A stretch of 64,000 nucleotides of DNA, from assembly GCA_030411725.1 (NCBI GenBank), contig MU839832.1, forward strand, positions 1,736,001 to 1,800,000, given 5' to 3'. A program made the translations under genes and the position numbers. This DNA comes from Echria macrotheca (lineage: Eukaryota; Ascomycota; Sordariomycetes; Sordariales; Schizotheciaceae). Below, piece after piece: positions 22,719 to 34,606 of this stretch. The notes under the pieces were generated by a model, which saw nothing but the letters and a program-made list of their open reading frames with translations, searched no databases and was not told the DNA's origin. Position 1 is the stretch's first letter. Every line of letters begins with the position of its first letter.

Positions 22719-25099
22719 TTAATACGCCACCTGGCTGTTTAGTCCAGCCAACTCCCGTTCGTAGTTCCTGTGCATGGCAATCGCATAAAACAGCTTCTCG
22801 AGGAAGCCCGAGGTACCCTTGGCGATCTGCACCGCCTCGGTGAAGCTTTCAGGCTTGATCTGCCGCAGCGTCACAACTCCGTAGCTCTCGCTCACATCGC
22901 CCGACGACGATACGGTGACATCGGGCAGCGCAATAGCCTTGTTGACGAGGTCGACGGCCTCGCCCGTGGCGCCGATGGCCTTGAGATGTCCGAACGCCTC
23001 GCGGATCCAGTGCAGGGCCCGCCCGCTCTTGGACAGCGTCGCGATTGACTGCTCGCCACCGGGGATGAAAAGGGCATCGACCATGACGGACCGGAACCCC
23101 TCGAGATGGTGGTGCGGCTGAACCGAGTGGGACCCTCCTGCTGCTGTGACCTTGCTGCGCCGGGTGCCGATGACGAGCGGGATGGCCAGCGCGGCCGAAA
23201 TGGCACCGTACGCGGCGGCATAAGCCACCGGATCGTAACCATCGGCGACAATGATAGCAATGCGCCGTGACGCAATGCTGAGCTTGGCCGGCGGGAAGTC
23301 CAGCTGGCTGAGCCCGTGAGCCCTCTTGCTGTGGTTGGGACGGCCAGCCTTCTCAGGCTTCTCGCCGCCCACCATCTCGCAGACCGTCTGCGCCAGACCC
23401 AAATCGATATCAGCTAGGCGCTGCACCATGCGACCGTAGACAACAGGATCCTCGCAGTGGTCCAGCTCGAACGACAAGGCGTCGATGATGTGCTTTTTCT
23501 CGTGGGGCGCCATGCTGTTCCAAAACAGCTGGGCCTGGTTGAAGTGCTCCTTGAACTTTGCGCTGCGGGCACGCGCCTTCATGCCCACAATCTTCTCCGC
23601 GTACTCGAGGTAGCCGCCTTCCTCGTGCGTCGCCGGAGGGCAAGCCTCAAACCTGTTTGGCCAATAGTTGACCGTGCCCTTGGTGATGGTATGGCGCATC
23701 GCGCCGTCGCGGTTGAAGTTCATCACGGGGCATACAGGACGGTTAATGGGGAGCTCCTGCCAGTTGACACCGAGACGCGAGATCTGTGTGTCGAAGTAGC
23801 TGAAGTTACGGCCCTGGAGAAGAGGGTCGTTGGAGAAACCGATGCCGGGGACAACGTGGCTGGTGCAAAACGCGATCTGCTCGACCTGCGTGAAGAACTC
23901 GTCGGGGTTTCGGTTGAGTTCCAGCTCACCGATGTACCGGGTGGGGACGAGTTCTTCGGGCCACACCTTGGTAGCGTCGAGGATGTCGAAATCGAACTTG
24001 TGCTCGTCGGCCTCGGGGATCGTCTGAATGCCGAACTTCCACTTGGGGTAAACGCCGTTCTCAATAGCCTCCCACAGGTCCTTGCGGTGGAAGTCGGGGT
24101 CCTCGCCAGCGAGTTTGAGAGCCTCGTCCCAGACGAGCGAGTTGACGCCCAGCTCGGGTGTCCACAGGAACTTGACAAAGTGGCGCTCACCCTTGGCGTT
24201 GATCAGAGTAAATGTGTTGACGCCGAAACCCTGCATCATACGGTATGACCGTGGAATGCCACGGTCACTCATCTGGTCTTGTTAGTCCCATATCAAATTT
24301 GGAGCGCTTCAAAGACTTACCGCCCACATAAACATGTGCGTGGCCTCGGTGTGGTTGTACTGGAAGTCCCAGAAGTTGTTGTGGGCGCTCTGGGCTTGTG
24401 GCACCTCGTTGTGCGGCTCGGGCTTGCCGGCGCTGAAATGAAGATGTTAATCCTCATATCCGCCAAATATGGCCAAGAACCTACTGGATCACATCTGGAA
24501 ACTTGATGGCATCCTGGATGAAGAAGACGGGAATGTTGTTGCCCACGATATCCCAGTTACCCTCTTGGGTGTAAAGCTTGACGGCGAATCCACGGACATC
24601 GCGGACCGTGTCGGCGCTGCCTCGGCTGCCCAGCACCGTCGAGAAACGAACAAAGATGGGCGTTTCCCGAGAGGTGTCGGTCAGAACCTTGGCGCATGTC
24701 ACGTCCTCGGCGCTCTCGAAAAGACGGAAAGTTCCAAAGGCACCACTTCCGCGCGCATGGACAACGCGCTCAGGAATCCTCTCGTGATCGAACCGGTGAA
24801 TCTTTTGAACGTCAGCAGGCGCGAAACGATGATTGAACGGGCATACACACCCGCTCTCGCGCGAATGGGTCCTCCAGGAGCGCGGGGCCGATCTGTTTGT
24901 CGCTGACGACGCGCAGCCAGTCATCAGCCGTCGTCTGCTTCACGCCGTAGTCTGTGGTCAGACGGCCATTTCCGGGACCGAAATCCTTGGTCTCCTGGGC
25001 GAGATCCGAGATCTTGTCGCGCTTGTGGCCCATGATGGCGTGCGTAGCCTTTTCCATTGCTGCGGGGATGATTCCTTTTTCTGGGACAAATCCGGCCAT
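22719..25099 (-). CDS. Large-subunit catalase, 743 aa
   Basis: Four exons: 25099-24851, 24801-24485, 24432-24321 and 24272-22719. The introns are 49, 52 and 48 nt (donors GTGTGT, GTAGGT, GTAAGT), and all keep the frame. The protein decomposes H2O2 to water and oxygen. The active-site His lies in RVVHARGSGAFG, the distal Asn in NWDIVGNNIPVFFIQD, and the proximal haem Tyr in RNFSYFDTQISRLG. The C-terminal about 150 residues form the DJ-1/GATase-like domain typical of clade-2 large catalases (RRIAIIVADGYDP, ALFIPGGEQSIATL). There is no signal peptide, so it resembles the intracellular, spore-type enzymes rather than secreted ones. A second in-frame ATG at 25057 (MEKATHAIMGHKRD) is an alternative start. 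The promoter contains no motif I can defend. Confidence 0.95.
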
Positions 25100-26065
25100 G
25101 TAGGAGTTCCTGACGAAAGGAGCTGTGAAGGCGAGGAGGTCGGAACGGGTTTCAATGGCAAAGGGTCAAACAGTTATACGGTGGCACGAGGAAGAACGCG
25201 TCGAAATCCATGACGTCAAGGAGTTTGTCGATGCAGCGGCGGGGAGAAGGAGCTGCCGCGGGTTCCCACGTGCATCGGAATGTGGCAGGCCATCAGTGAC
25301 CCAAAACTTCCATTTTTTACATCAAGGGTGAAAAAGCCAAGAACCGATGCGGGGTGCTTAGTCCAAGAGTGTCGCGATCATCGAGTGTTGCGATCATCGT
25401 TCCTTGGGACAAAGCTGCGAAGCTGATGGCACTGTGATGTCACTGGTGGAGTTTGTCCTCCGGTTGCTTTCCCGGTGGAGCCATCCCGCCTTCCACCACC
25501 TCAGGTACCCGGAACGCCGGACCACCCGAAATCCCCTATGGAAAAACTCTACCGTTCCTCTGCCTGGTATCCTGTCTCGAGGAGGTTGGACGCAGTCTTC
25601 CGAAACAGGCTTGGAGTATCACGGGAGCACCCAATGGAGTCGTTCCATCTCTCGTCTTCAACCCCACCTCGTTGTTATTTTGAGTTTGCGGGGTCTAGGC
25701 GAAATGTTGGCATGCAATGATCCCTTAATTGGATTTTTGATTCTGAAGAGCCTCTACTTTATTTACAAACTACCTAAGTACATACAGTCAAGCGTCCAGG
25801 CGACGTCGCTGCTGAAGGAAGGATACGTGTCATGGCGACACACAGCCCAGCAAGCCCGGGGCTCCGTGTGATTCCAGACGCAGGCGTCACTTCCTTTGTA
25901 GACTCTAGACTTCAATGTGAGTGTGATTGGAGGCCCCTGGTGTGATAAGACTCGGTCTTTGGCAGTCCTCCGTTGTTCCCCCAAACCTGTCCATCCCTGC
26001 TGCCATTGCGAAGCTCTTCTTCCTCATCCGTCCGTAGAACCCCCCAATCCCACACGCAGAACTCC
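25100..26065. other. Intergenic
   Basis: Catalase upstream region (to about 25900) followed by the 3' flank of the F-box gene. No other gene seen. Confidence 0.5.
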
Positions 26066-27605
26066 CTAGAGAGCATCCCAAATCTCCTCCCAACGCTGCA
26101 CGGCGATCCTCGACGGGCACCACGGCTTGGGCGTCGCATACCTATCGACAGAGCCATCTTCGTCAAGGAGAAATAGCGGCATCGGGGGAACGGGTCCGTC
26201 ATTCGGGATATCCCAGGGAAGAGGACAAATCTCCGTCTGGGTAAGAAAGCCCCCGGATTCGATTTTCTCTCCGAGCGATGTCCCTCCAAGGGTGCAATCC
26301 GCCGCGCCCTCTTTCAGACGGCGCCATTTCGACGGAGAAAACGCAAAGCACAGCGGGGAATGTACATCGCCCCACGCACCGTCCCTGCGATATCCGCAGA
26401 TAACGATTCGGATTTCCTCAATCTTGGGCATCCGGGGAATGGCCTCCAGGATGCCCAGTATCAGGCGGCTGAAGTACCGCTCTTCTTTGGCAGGAACTGG
26501 TGGGGTTTTGGTTCCCGACAGAAAATCCGACAGGGAAAACAGTTGAGAGGCCATGCTGAATTCAATGTCAAGCTTTTTCAGGTTTGGCCACGACCCGCTG
26601 TAGTCGGGATTCTCCTCGTCCATACAGAATAAGTCGGCTGTGAGAAGTGGTTCGTGGCGACCAAACTGAATAGTCAGCTCGGTGAGTGGGAGAGAGATTT
26701 GATGGAGGAGGTGGTGAGAAGCGAATTTCCTTTGATGTGGCATGCTTGGGAATGTGCTGCCGGAGGATAAGTTTTTCAACTCAAGCGAGAAGCGTTTCAG
26801 ATTTTGGACTTGCGCTACAGTCAAGAGATAGATCGCGATGTCTAGGAATGTTGGTGTACGTATAAGCATCTCAAACAATGACCTCGGGATTCTCCCGGCC
26901 TTTCGAACACGCACCGTCTGTGGTTATGGTGTTTTCCCAGGCCCAGGGTCCCGAGTTTCTTCCTCTTTTTGTGCCGACGGTGATATGTTCCACATTCGGC
27001 AGCTTCGACAATAATAGTGAGAATATATCAGGTGCCCCTTTGAGACTCCCCCAGATACGGAAACTGGTTACGTTCTGGGCGGTAGGGAGGTAATAGGTGG
27101 AGGGTGGTCGAGTCACACTTGGCCATTGTGGACGGCTCGACGGCATGGCCATGGAGGCTGGTGACCTCATGGAAATGCCAAGTTCGAGTTTCAGAGGCTT
27201 CAACGAGGGATGTTAGTCCAGAGCCAAGGATCTCAAAGCCGGTCAGGTGTGCTTGCTGGCTGCGTAGCTACTCACATGACCTAGCGAATGGATCAAGTCG
27301 AGCAACCCACTCAACTTGCGCTTGTTGTGACGAATGTCGGATTCGTACAGCTTGATCTTGAACGAAAATGAGTGGACCAAGGCTCGGCGGCGAGTATTCA
27401 GAATCTTGTCGAGGAACTCGAGGTCCTTGGCTTCTGCAGATAAATGATGAAACGTGATTCCTTCAATGCTGGCTTGAAAAGTGCGGGATACAGATGAAAA
27501 GGAAGACAGCTTGCGTTTGCCAACCCCGTCGGTAGACTGATTTTGCAGAATCAGGTGCAAGTATTGGATTATCGAATCGACCAACTCTCGCGGAATGCGA
27601 TTCAT
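26066..27605 (-). CDS. F-box-like protein
   Basis: Exon 1 is 27605-27276 and starts MNRIPRELVDSIIQYL, a typical fungal F-box opening, with SSFSSVSRTFQ as the second conserved block. The last exon is 26841-26066, preceded by a 73-nt intron (26914-26842, GTGCGT...CCTAG) that keeps the frame. The middle is less certain. The exon before that intron contains LLLSKLPNVEHITVG, but its 5' boundary could be at about 27199 (after GTTGAAG) or further upstream with an extra intron. The remainder resembles a degenerate leucine-rich region (PNLKKLDIEF, MPKIEEIRIV). F-box proteins link targets to SCF ubiquitin ligases. The target here is unknown. Its upstream region is duplicated in tandem. Confidence 0.65.
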
Positions 27606-27628
27606 GATGGGCAGCGCTATCCGCTACT

Positions 27629-28190
27629 TGTGGGAAACTGGGTTCTCTGCAGGGAATCAAGTGTGTGTATTAAGATCAGAGCTGGCCCAGCAAGAGCTGC
27701 GCCAGGTCGTCTATCTATCTCTCTTGCTGCCTTTGTTTGGTTGGTTCTGAATGGCTTCATCGGTTTGACTCAGTTGCCTGCAAGTAAACAAAGCAATCTA
27801 AGATGTCTGGCGCGCACCAGCAGCACTGGCGACTGCTACCCGTCAGGGTGCCCACCAAAGTGCCTGAATCGCCACACGACTGACTTAGATTCAAACGTCC
27901 GAGTGACTCTTAAATGAATTTATCTCAAAAGGAGCGATTGGAGCCTTGAGGTGGAGCCCATTGTGGGAAGCTGGGTTCTCTGCAGGGAATAGACTGTGTC
28001 AATTTGGTGGCACTGGCCCAGCCGGAGCTGGGCCAAGTCATCTATCTATCTATTCTGTTTCCTTTGTTCTGAATGCCTTCATCTTCCTGACTCAGTTGCC
28101 TGCAAGTAAACAAAGACTCTAAGACCAGCATCACTGGCGGCCCTCTGTCCATCAGGGTGCCTGAATCTTCACACCCATGAGAGCGACTAG
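27629..28190. repeat. Diverged tandem duplication, two copies about 332 bp apart
   Basis: Copy 1 starts at 27629 (TTGTGGGAAACTGGGTTCTC) and copy 2 at 27961 (TTGTGGGAAGCTGGGTTCTC). Matching blocks follow in the same order: CTGCAGGGAAT, GGCCCAGC.AGAGCTG / GGCCCAGCCGGAGCTG, GTC(G/A)TCTATCTATCT, TTTGACTCAGTTGCCTGC / CCTGACTCAGTTGCCTGC, AAGTAAACAAAG, CACTGGCG, TCAGGGTGC and GCCTGAATC. Copy 2 is shorter and carries small deletions. Copy 1 lies immediately upstream of the F-box start codon, so the duplication covers promoter or 5' leader DNA of that gene. Confidence 0.8.
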
Positions 28191-28266
28191 GAATGTGTCT
28201 CATAGTCAGCACAAGATCCACGAGCAAACGCTTGTCAAGAAGACAGGCAGTTGCCAACGACAAACG

Positions 28267-29775
28267 CTACACCTTTCTTGCAAACCGCAATCGGTCATAC
28301 CGCAAAACACTCTGCAGCAGCACATCGGCACCAATGGCGCAATCTTCCGGGCTGGTGTACTCCTTGGGGTTATGACTGATCCCATTCCGGCTCGGCACAA
28401 ATATCATGCTTGTCGGACAGCGGCGCGATGCATACACTGAGTCATGCCCTGCGCCGCTGACCATTTCGCGGGACAACTTGTCATCGCCCAGGATCGCATT
28501 GGCGGAGGCCCGGACAGTGCTTATGCAGTCATCGTGGAAGTGGATTGCCGGCGAGACGCTGTCGGTTTGCCACGAGACGGCCAGACCTAGCCCGTGCGTG
28601 CTCTCGGTCGAGACGATGAAGTCAAAGTCCGACTTGAGATGTTCCTCGAGCTTGTCGAGGATGTGGTCGGTGGGTGCGCGGATGTCGAGCGAGAATGTCA
28701 CTTTCCCGGGGATCGTGTTCACGCTGCCGGGAGACAGAGTGAGAATGCCGGTGGAGGCAAGAGCTCCGTGGTCTGCTGCTGCTGTATGGGATGTGCAGAT
28801 CATACGTGCAGCCGCGAGGAGTGCGTCGGCTCGGGAGTTGAAGGGAGTGGTCCCCGTGTGGGCCTCTTGAACCGATGTCAGCAGAAGTGTCACCGTTCCC
28901 TCAGGACGTCAATCACCTTGACCGTCTACCTCGACCGTATACCAGCGGTATGCCTGAACACCTTTGACGATGCCAATCTTTTGCTTCTCCGTTTCTAGGA
29001 TCGGCCCCTGTTCGATGTGAAGCTCAAAGTGAGCAGCGAGGGGCATCGCCTCGTAGCTTGCCGGCAGAGATCCAAGATAGCCAATCCTTTCGAGTTCGGA
29101 TTTCATTGTGTGAGAGCCCCCGCCGACCTCCTTTAGACCGTGGGCGCGGTCCAGTGGGATCTCACCGGCCCATACGCCCGAAGACACCATTGATATGGGG
29201 AAACGGGCTCCCTCTTCGTTTGTCCAATTCACCACTCCGACGGGGAACGCAGTCTCGACACGGTTCTCGGAGAGCACCTTCAGCATCTCCACGCCCGCGA
29301 GAATACCCAGGATGCCATCATACCGGCCCCCGCTGGGCTGTGTATCAAGATGGGATCCGGCGCACGTCGGTGGCCCGTCCTCTCTTCCGGGCCGTATGGC
29401 AAAGGTGTTGCCCATGGCATCGACGCTGATCTTGCAGCCCAATGACTTTGTTGTGTCGACAAACCAGTCACGCGCAAGCTTGTCGGCGTCAGACAGCGCC
29501 AGTCGCGACATGCCCGTTTCGGAGTCTGCTTTACCCCAGCGCTGCCCGGTTCCCCACTGACACGTGTAGTGAAGCTCGTCTATCAGTCGGGTGGGATTGA
29601 CTCTGATCTTGCTGAGATGTTGCTCGTCGAGTTCCCAAGTCCGCATCTTGGTGCGGGGGTCTCTTGTCGCGGTGCTGATTGCCCGGGCGGCTGACCGTGG
29701 CCCGGTGAGAGAACTGAATTTCCTCCATGGCAATATCGGAAATCGGGAAGATCGCGGCAAAATAGTTCTTGTCAT
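28267..29775 (-). CDS. M20-type amidase: N-carbamoyl amino acid hydrolase / beta-ureidopropionase-like, 485 aa
   Basis: Two exons, 29775-28917 and 28865-28267, with a 51-nt intron (GTGATT...TCAAG, CTGAC branch) that restores VDGQEAHTGTTPF. The zinc-hydrolase motifs of the hydantoinase/carbamoylase family are clear: GSHLDTQPSGGRYDGILG (metal His and Asp), TNEEGARF (catalytic and metal Glu) and HFELHIEQGPILE (metal His). The C-terminus carries GAGHDSVYAS and the metal-binding SHNPKEYTSPEDC. Family members hydrolyse N-carbamoyl-amino acids, beta-ureidopropionate or allantoate with release of CO2 and ammonia, in pyrimidine or purine nitrogen salvage. The first about 40 residues are rich in Arg/Ser with almost no acidic residues (MTRTILPRSSRFPILPWRKF), like a mitochondrial presequence. 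Exact substrate cannot be told from sequence. Confidence 0.88.
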
Positions 29776-30485
29776 GATGCGCGCAATCCGCCCTGCGGGC
29801 AGTCTGTAGGAGTGTAGGTAGGCAGGTTGTCCTGATGTGGTCGCGATAAGAGGTCGGAATAAAGTTGAGATTAGGTCCGATCGGGGTGACGTCCGCTTCC
29901 AAGTTCCGCGTGCCCCACCTCCCCGGGCCGGGGTACCAGCCCCTTGCCGAACTCCAGGCGAACATCTTATTGGTTTGGAGGCTCACACCTACGCTTCCAA
30001 GGCCAAGAATTGGATAGATAGGTCGTTCGGTTTCGAGGCACAAACGTGGATGCTGAGGGTGGGCGAATCAATGTATTTGCGGTTTCTTTTTTCGTCAACA
30101 ATGCTCAGCTGCGCGCGACTGTGCGGGCGAGCAAACGGCAAGCTACATCTTACCTGCTCGTGAACTGGGAGTCAACCTACACGTTGGAAGCAAAATAACC
30201 AAAAGAGGAGTACCAATAAATGTAACGGGTCATATGAAGACTAGTACGGAGGTATACAAACGAGAATGGAAACCGCGTCCATAGTGTTGCAGTAAACTAT
30301 TGTGACAAAAGAAATAGAACCTTTGACTCGGTTCGTTAGTTCTAACATATTCCCAAAACACCCTGCTAGAATCCGAAAACCAAACTGCTTCCGCCCGAGG
30401 AAAAACTTGCGGAAACGTACATCCAAGTAAGTGAACAACAAAGAAAAGAGAAAGAACGTATAAGTACATGTATATCACACCGATC
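29776..30485. other. Intergenic
   Basis: Upstream region of the amidase gene (to about 30200) and 3' flank of the Gly-rich protein gene. No gene seen. Confidence 0.5.
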
Positions 30486-33400
30486 CTAGTCCTCCCGATT
30501 CAAAATCTCCCTCAACTTCCCATCCGCCACGCCCACCAAATACCGAATCCTCTGCCCCCGCGCCTCACACTCCCCCGCATACGCCACCAGCTCCGCCACC
30601 CCAAGCGCCTTGCTATCCGGCTCCACCTCGCACATCAGATCAACCATACCGGGCATCTGGCTCGCAGCCTCGTAGCCAACCCAGCCCGCCAACTCGCCCT
30701 TCCCAAAATCATAAAACCGCTTCGGCCCGCGGTTCGATATAATCCCCGTTTTGACCTGCTTCGAGCGCGCGAGGACCTCCTTTTTAAGCGCGGCAGCGGC
30801 GTCGGGATCGCTTGCGGCTGCGTTTAGGGCCGCGAATAGTTGGGTGTTGAACTGCGAGGTCAGTTGGCCCTTGCGGTTGCCTAGCCACGAGAAGGCGGAC
30901 TTGATGCTCTGCCATGCGCCGAGGGGGTTGGCGAGCGCGTGGAGGGCGCCGAGGGTCGAGGTGAGGAGTTGGGCGGTGGGCGTGGTGGTGTCGTAGATTT
31001 GGGGGTGGGATGGGGCGGCTTCGAGGAAGTGCCGGGTCAGGGTGAGGTGGAGGAGTTTTTCTTTGGAAGGGATGGGGTCGGGGAAGCGAGGGCGGGTGGA
31101 GGTGAAGCGGTAGATTTCGGAGGTTAGTGTGAATTGGATGGAGAGACAGAGGGCGGAGAGGATCTGTGTCGACGTGTTAGTGTTGTGTTTTTGGTTAGGG
31201 GGGATTTAGAATGGAAACGGAATGTTAGTTACCTTGGAGCTGACCATGGCGGGCGTCCCCGGCGGCGCGGTGCAGAATCCCCCGAGACCAGCGTAGAGTG
31301 CAGAGCAGTCGATGAAGGACTCCTTCGTGGGTCTGCCTGCCATGTTCCAGAACATGCGCGTTCTGACTTCAAATGGCAGGCAGGCCACGATGAAGTACCT
31401 GTGGTAGTCGCTCATGTCGTGAGTGCCGGGCGTTGAGGGCGCGAAGGGCCCAGCGCACGCCCACATGTTGGCATTCTTGGGTGCGCCTTCGCACACAAAA
31501 ATACCTCCCTCGGTGCCTGGCTTCTCCAAGGCGGCCGTGTCAGGCATGGCAACAAACCGACGCAGCGGCATGTTCTTGTTGAGCATCTTGGCCGCCTTCT
31601 TCGCTGCCCCTTCGCTCGTCGACTGCAGGGACCCAAACATGCCCTTCTTGACCGGGACTCGGTGCGTGGCGCCATCCGCTTTGACAGTCTGTTTCAGCTC
31701 GGCCACCAGTCCCTTGGTAGTCTCCAGAGCAACGGGGAAAGACGCTGCGCCGGCGTTGGGGAACGCAGCCTTGGAAACCCAGGCGCTGAGGCCAGCCCAG
31801 TCGTCCACCGCGGCAAACAGGAGATTCGTGCGGGATTGCATGAGCCGGCCGGCGTCCGAATGGTCGAGGATGTCCCAGGGGCTGCACGACCCTACATCGA
31901 AGAAAGGAAACGCATTCCCAAAGATGATGACGCTCTTGCCCTCGTACGAGTTGAGGACGTTCTGTCCGGTCACTGGACTCGTGTACGAGCCCGTGAGACT
32001 GAGATTGAAGATATCCAAGCTGGTATGCAGACCGTGACGGATGAGTGTGATGATCTGGTGGATGGCGTAGTTGGGCGTCTTGGCGTTGACAACCAACAAA
32101 CAGCTGGGGTTCGGGCTCAGGCTGTAGACGCCCGAGATCTGCATGTGCATCTGGTGCTTCATGACCGGGCGCAGCTTGCCCGTGATGGGGTCGGAGAGCA
32201 TCAGCTCGAGCGTCAAGAAGCCGTCGCTGAACTCAAATGCGTCGTCGTCGACGCGGAAGTCCTGCTCGATGGTCATGACCGAGTTGGGTTCCAGCTCAGG
32301 GATCTCATCCAGGGCCTCTCGCGGATTTTCGTCGGTGGCGTGTATGAGGTTGAAGAAGTGATATGGATCTGCCAGCCTCGTAGCGGCGGCCCTGCGCAGG
32401 ATGCCGTCGATGCCGTACGACTTTGTCGAGTTGTTGTGCAGCGTCCAGCTGAAGCGGACAGCGTTGCCCTTGGACACACAGTCGTGATATCTCGGCGGAT
32501 CCACCGTGAGAGGATACTGGATGTACACCACGGTCGCGCCCGAGAAGTTGGGAAGCGGCCGTGATAGGCGCTCGTTAAAGAAGGCAACCAGGCTCACTCT
32601 CTCCTCGTACCTCAGCGCTTGGCCGAGCGGCTTCTCCGCCCACTCCTCCCGGATAAATGCCCGAAGGACACCAGGAATGGTGACTTCTTGACCCGGCTGG
32701 ATGCCCATGGGCAGCTGGAGAGGTTCGCTGACCACGGGGTCGAGAAACTGGGTTCCTTGAATCAGAAGCTGGATCGACCTCTGTTCCGGCGAGGGCATGC
32801 CACCGCTATTCCGAACGCGGATGTTGTGGACGAGGATGTGCTCGCCTGGCTCGTTTATGCCATCCTCGTTCTCATCAATAATGTCGAAACTGACAACGTG
32901 GAGCATGTAGACCCCAGGGTAGGTGGCCTCGGTCAGGTCACCCCGGATAACCTTGATCTGGACACTGCCGTTGGGCCCTCTGATCATCCATGTTAGCAAT
33001 CACGGCCCGACACAGGATACAAAAGGCAACGTACGATTTCCCCGCTGTCAGATTGGTGCTCGGCATGTGTCCAGGCGGCGCATTTCTTCCGTTCGAGCCG
33101 CCGGGTCGTGTGTGGGCTGACACGCTGTTGCTGTGTTTCTCTGTCCTGGTATGATCATCAAAACACTGTACAAGAATTGAACTGTAGAAAGGGAAGTCTC
33201 TTACCAGGCATGACCCTCTCCACCTCGGCCTCCAACACCACCGTCACCTGGCTGACCATGATGGCCGCTAATGCCGCCCGCACCTCCGCGGACGTCAAAG
33301 AGCAGCGGCATCAGCATGTCAGTATCCTGGTCCTGGACCGTGATAAAGACATTTCCGCCAGCAGCTCCGTCAGCACCGCTCGAGCCGTAGCCACCGTTCC

Positions 33401-33803
33401 CGCCGGGGGCTCCGTCATCGCCGTTTTCGCCGTTGCGGTGTCGGGTGGCATCTCTTCCGTCTCGTCCGCGACCACCGGCCTGGCCATCTTCGCCTCGGCC
33501 GCCAGCGCCGCCGTCGCCTCCCTTGGCATTCAGGAGAAGTTTCTCCTCGCGGAAGATTTTCCACTTCTGTCCAGTGTGCGCACCCTCACCCACAACTTGA
33601 ACAACGCCTGGCTCATCTCCCGAATACCCGACTCGGAGCCGAATATCTGTGGCCGGGGCGCCTGCTGTGGGTGTTCCCGCTGAGCGGCCGTGTAGACCGG
33701 GCTGTCCCACCGGAGCTTCTGCTGGTCGTTTGTCCCAGAATTCCGGAGCGGGAAGGCCGTTGCGGCCGCTGGTGTCGATCTGCTTGATCTCGCGGGCGTC
33801 CAT
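30486..33803 (-). CDS. Large protein with Gly-rich, collagen-like N-terminus, 1037 aa, function unknown
   Basis: Four exons: 33803-33205, 33124-33035, 32979-31233 and 31163-30486. The introns are 80, 55 and 69 nt (GTAAGA, GTACGT, GTAACT) with proper acceptors, and the joined frame is open throughout. After a hydrophilic start (MDAREIKQIDTSGRNG), residues of about 100-230 are Gly-rich with many GxxGGxG and GDGG/GRDG units. The next part (about 240-420) reads like a beta-rich region: EPGEHILVHNIRVRNSGG resembles uncharacterised 'NEW3'-type beta domains. The C-terminal half is mixed. There is no signal peptide, membrane helix or catalytic motif. No known family can be named with confidence. It is divergent from the unknown gene at 34607, with an 803-bp shared upstream region, so the two may be co-regulated. 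Confidence 0.78.
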
Positions 33804-34606
33804 GGTGAGCCAAGAAATCGCAATGACGGAGGTGGTATGAAGAGGGGAGGACGGGGGGGCTCGACCAAGCAGTGGAGGCCGACAGGTCTTGCACCATTTT
33901 ATTGGAGGCGTCGTTGGGCGTCTGGGCAATATAAAACTCCATCCTTCACCTGTCACCATCTCCTGCAGCGGTGCAGCCAGAATCTTCAGCCGCACGACTT
34001 TCGGGTTTCATCATTTTATTTTCGTTAGTTGTCCAGGACGGGCAAGAGGCGTCGACACACGTTGCATCGTGGAATCCAGGGAGGAAAAGTGGCCAAGGAA
34101 GTAAAGCAACCCAAGCACTTGGAGGAGGCTAGCCAGCAAAGGCCAAGTGCTGGGCAAGTCTAGTCCCCCAAGGCTGCTCTGCTCGTCGAACTCCGTGATG
34201 AACTCCATCAACAACTTCAGCGGCCACAGGAGTAAATCCGATAAGATGGCAAATCTAAGCCAAGTTGGGCAGTGAGGTAGGTAGCTTATTTGGCTTGATT
34301 GGCTTGTGTCCTTCCCGTCCTCGGACCCCTGAAAAACGCCACGGATGCTCCCCGTGTCAAGTGCCGATGCACGATTGGTTGTCCCCTGCATGATATCAGG
34401 CCATGTTTTCAGGGGGTAGAGCCTCGTCTCTTGGTTGCAAAGACAGCCTTCTCCCTCCCTTTTTCTCTGTGACGTGAAATCCTTTTCTTTGCATGAGTCC
34501 AGCGCTTCTGGCTACCCCGTGAAGACCTTCTTGCCCGGTTCGATTTCTCGAAGTCCTCAACACCAAAGACGACAAACCAGCAGTAGCGAGAACACTGGTG
34601 CTCAAG
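33804..34606. promoter_or_regulatory. Divergent promoter region between the Gly-rich protein gene and the 425-aa unknown gene
   Basis: Two genes start outward from this 803-bp interval, which contains no gene of its own. CT-rich tracts near 34440-34600 precede the plus-strand ATG. Which core elements act on each side cannot be fixed from sequence. Confidence 0.5.
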
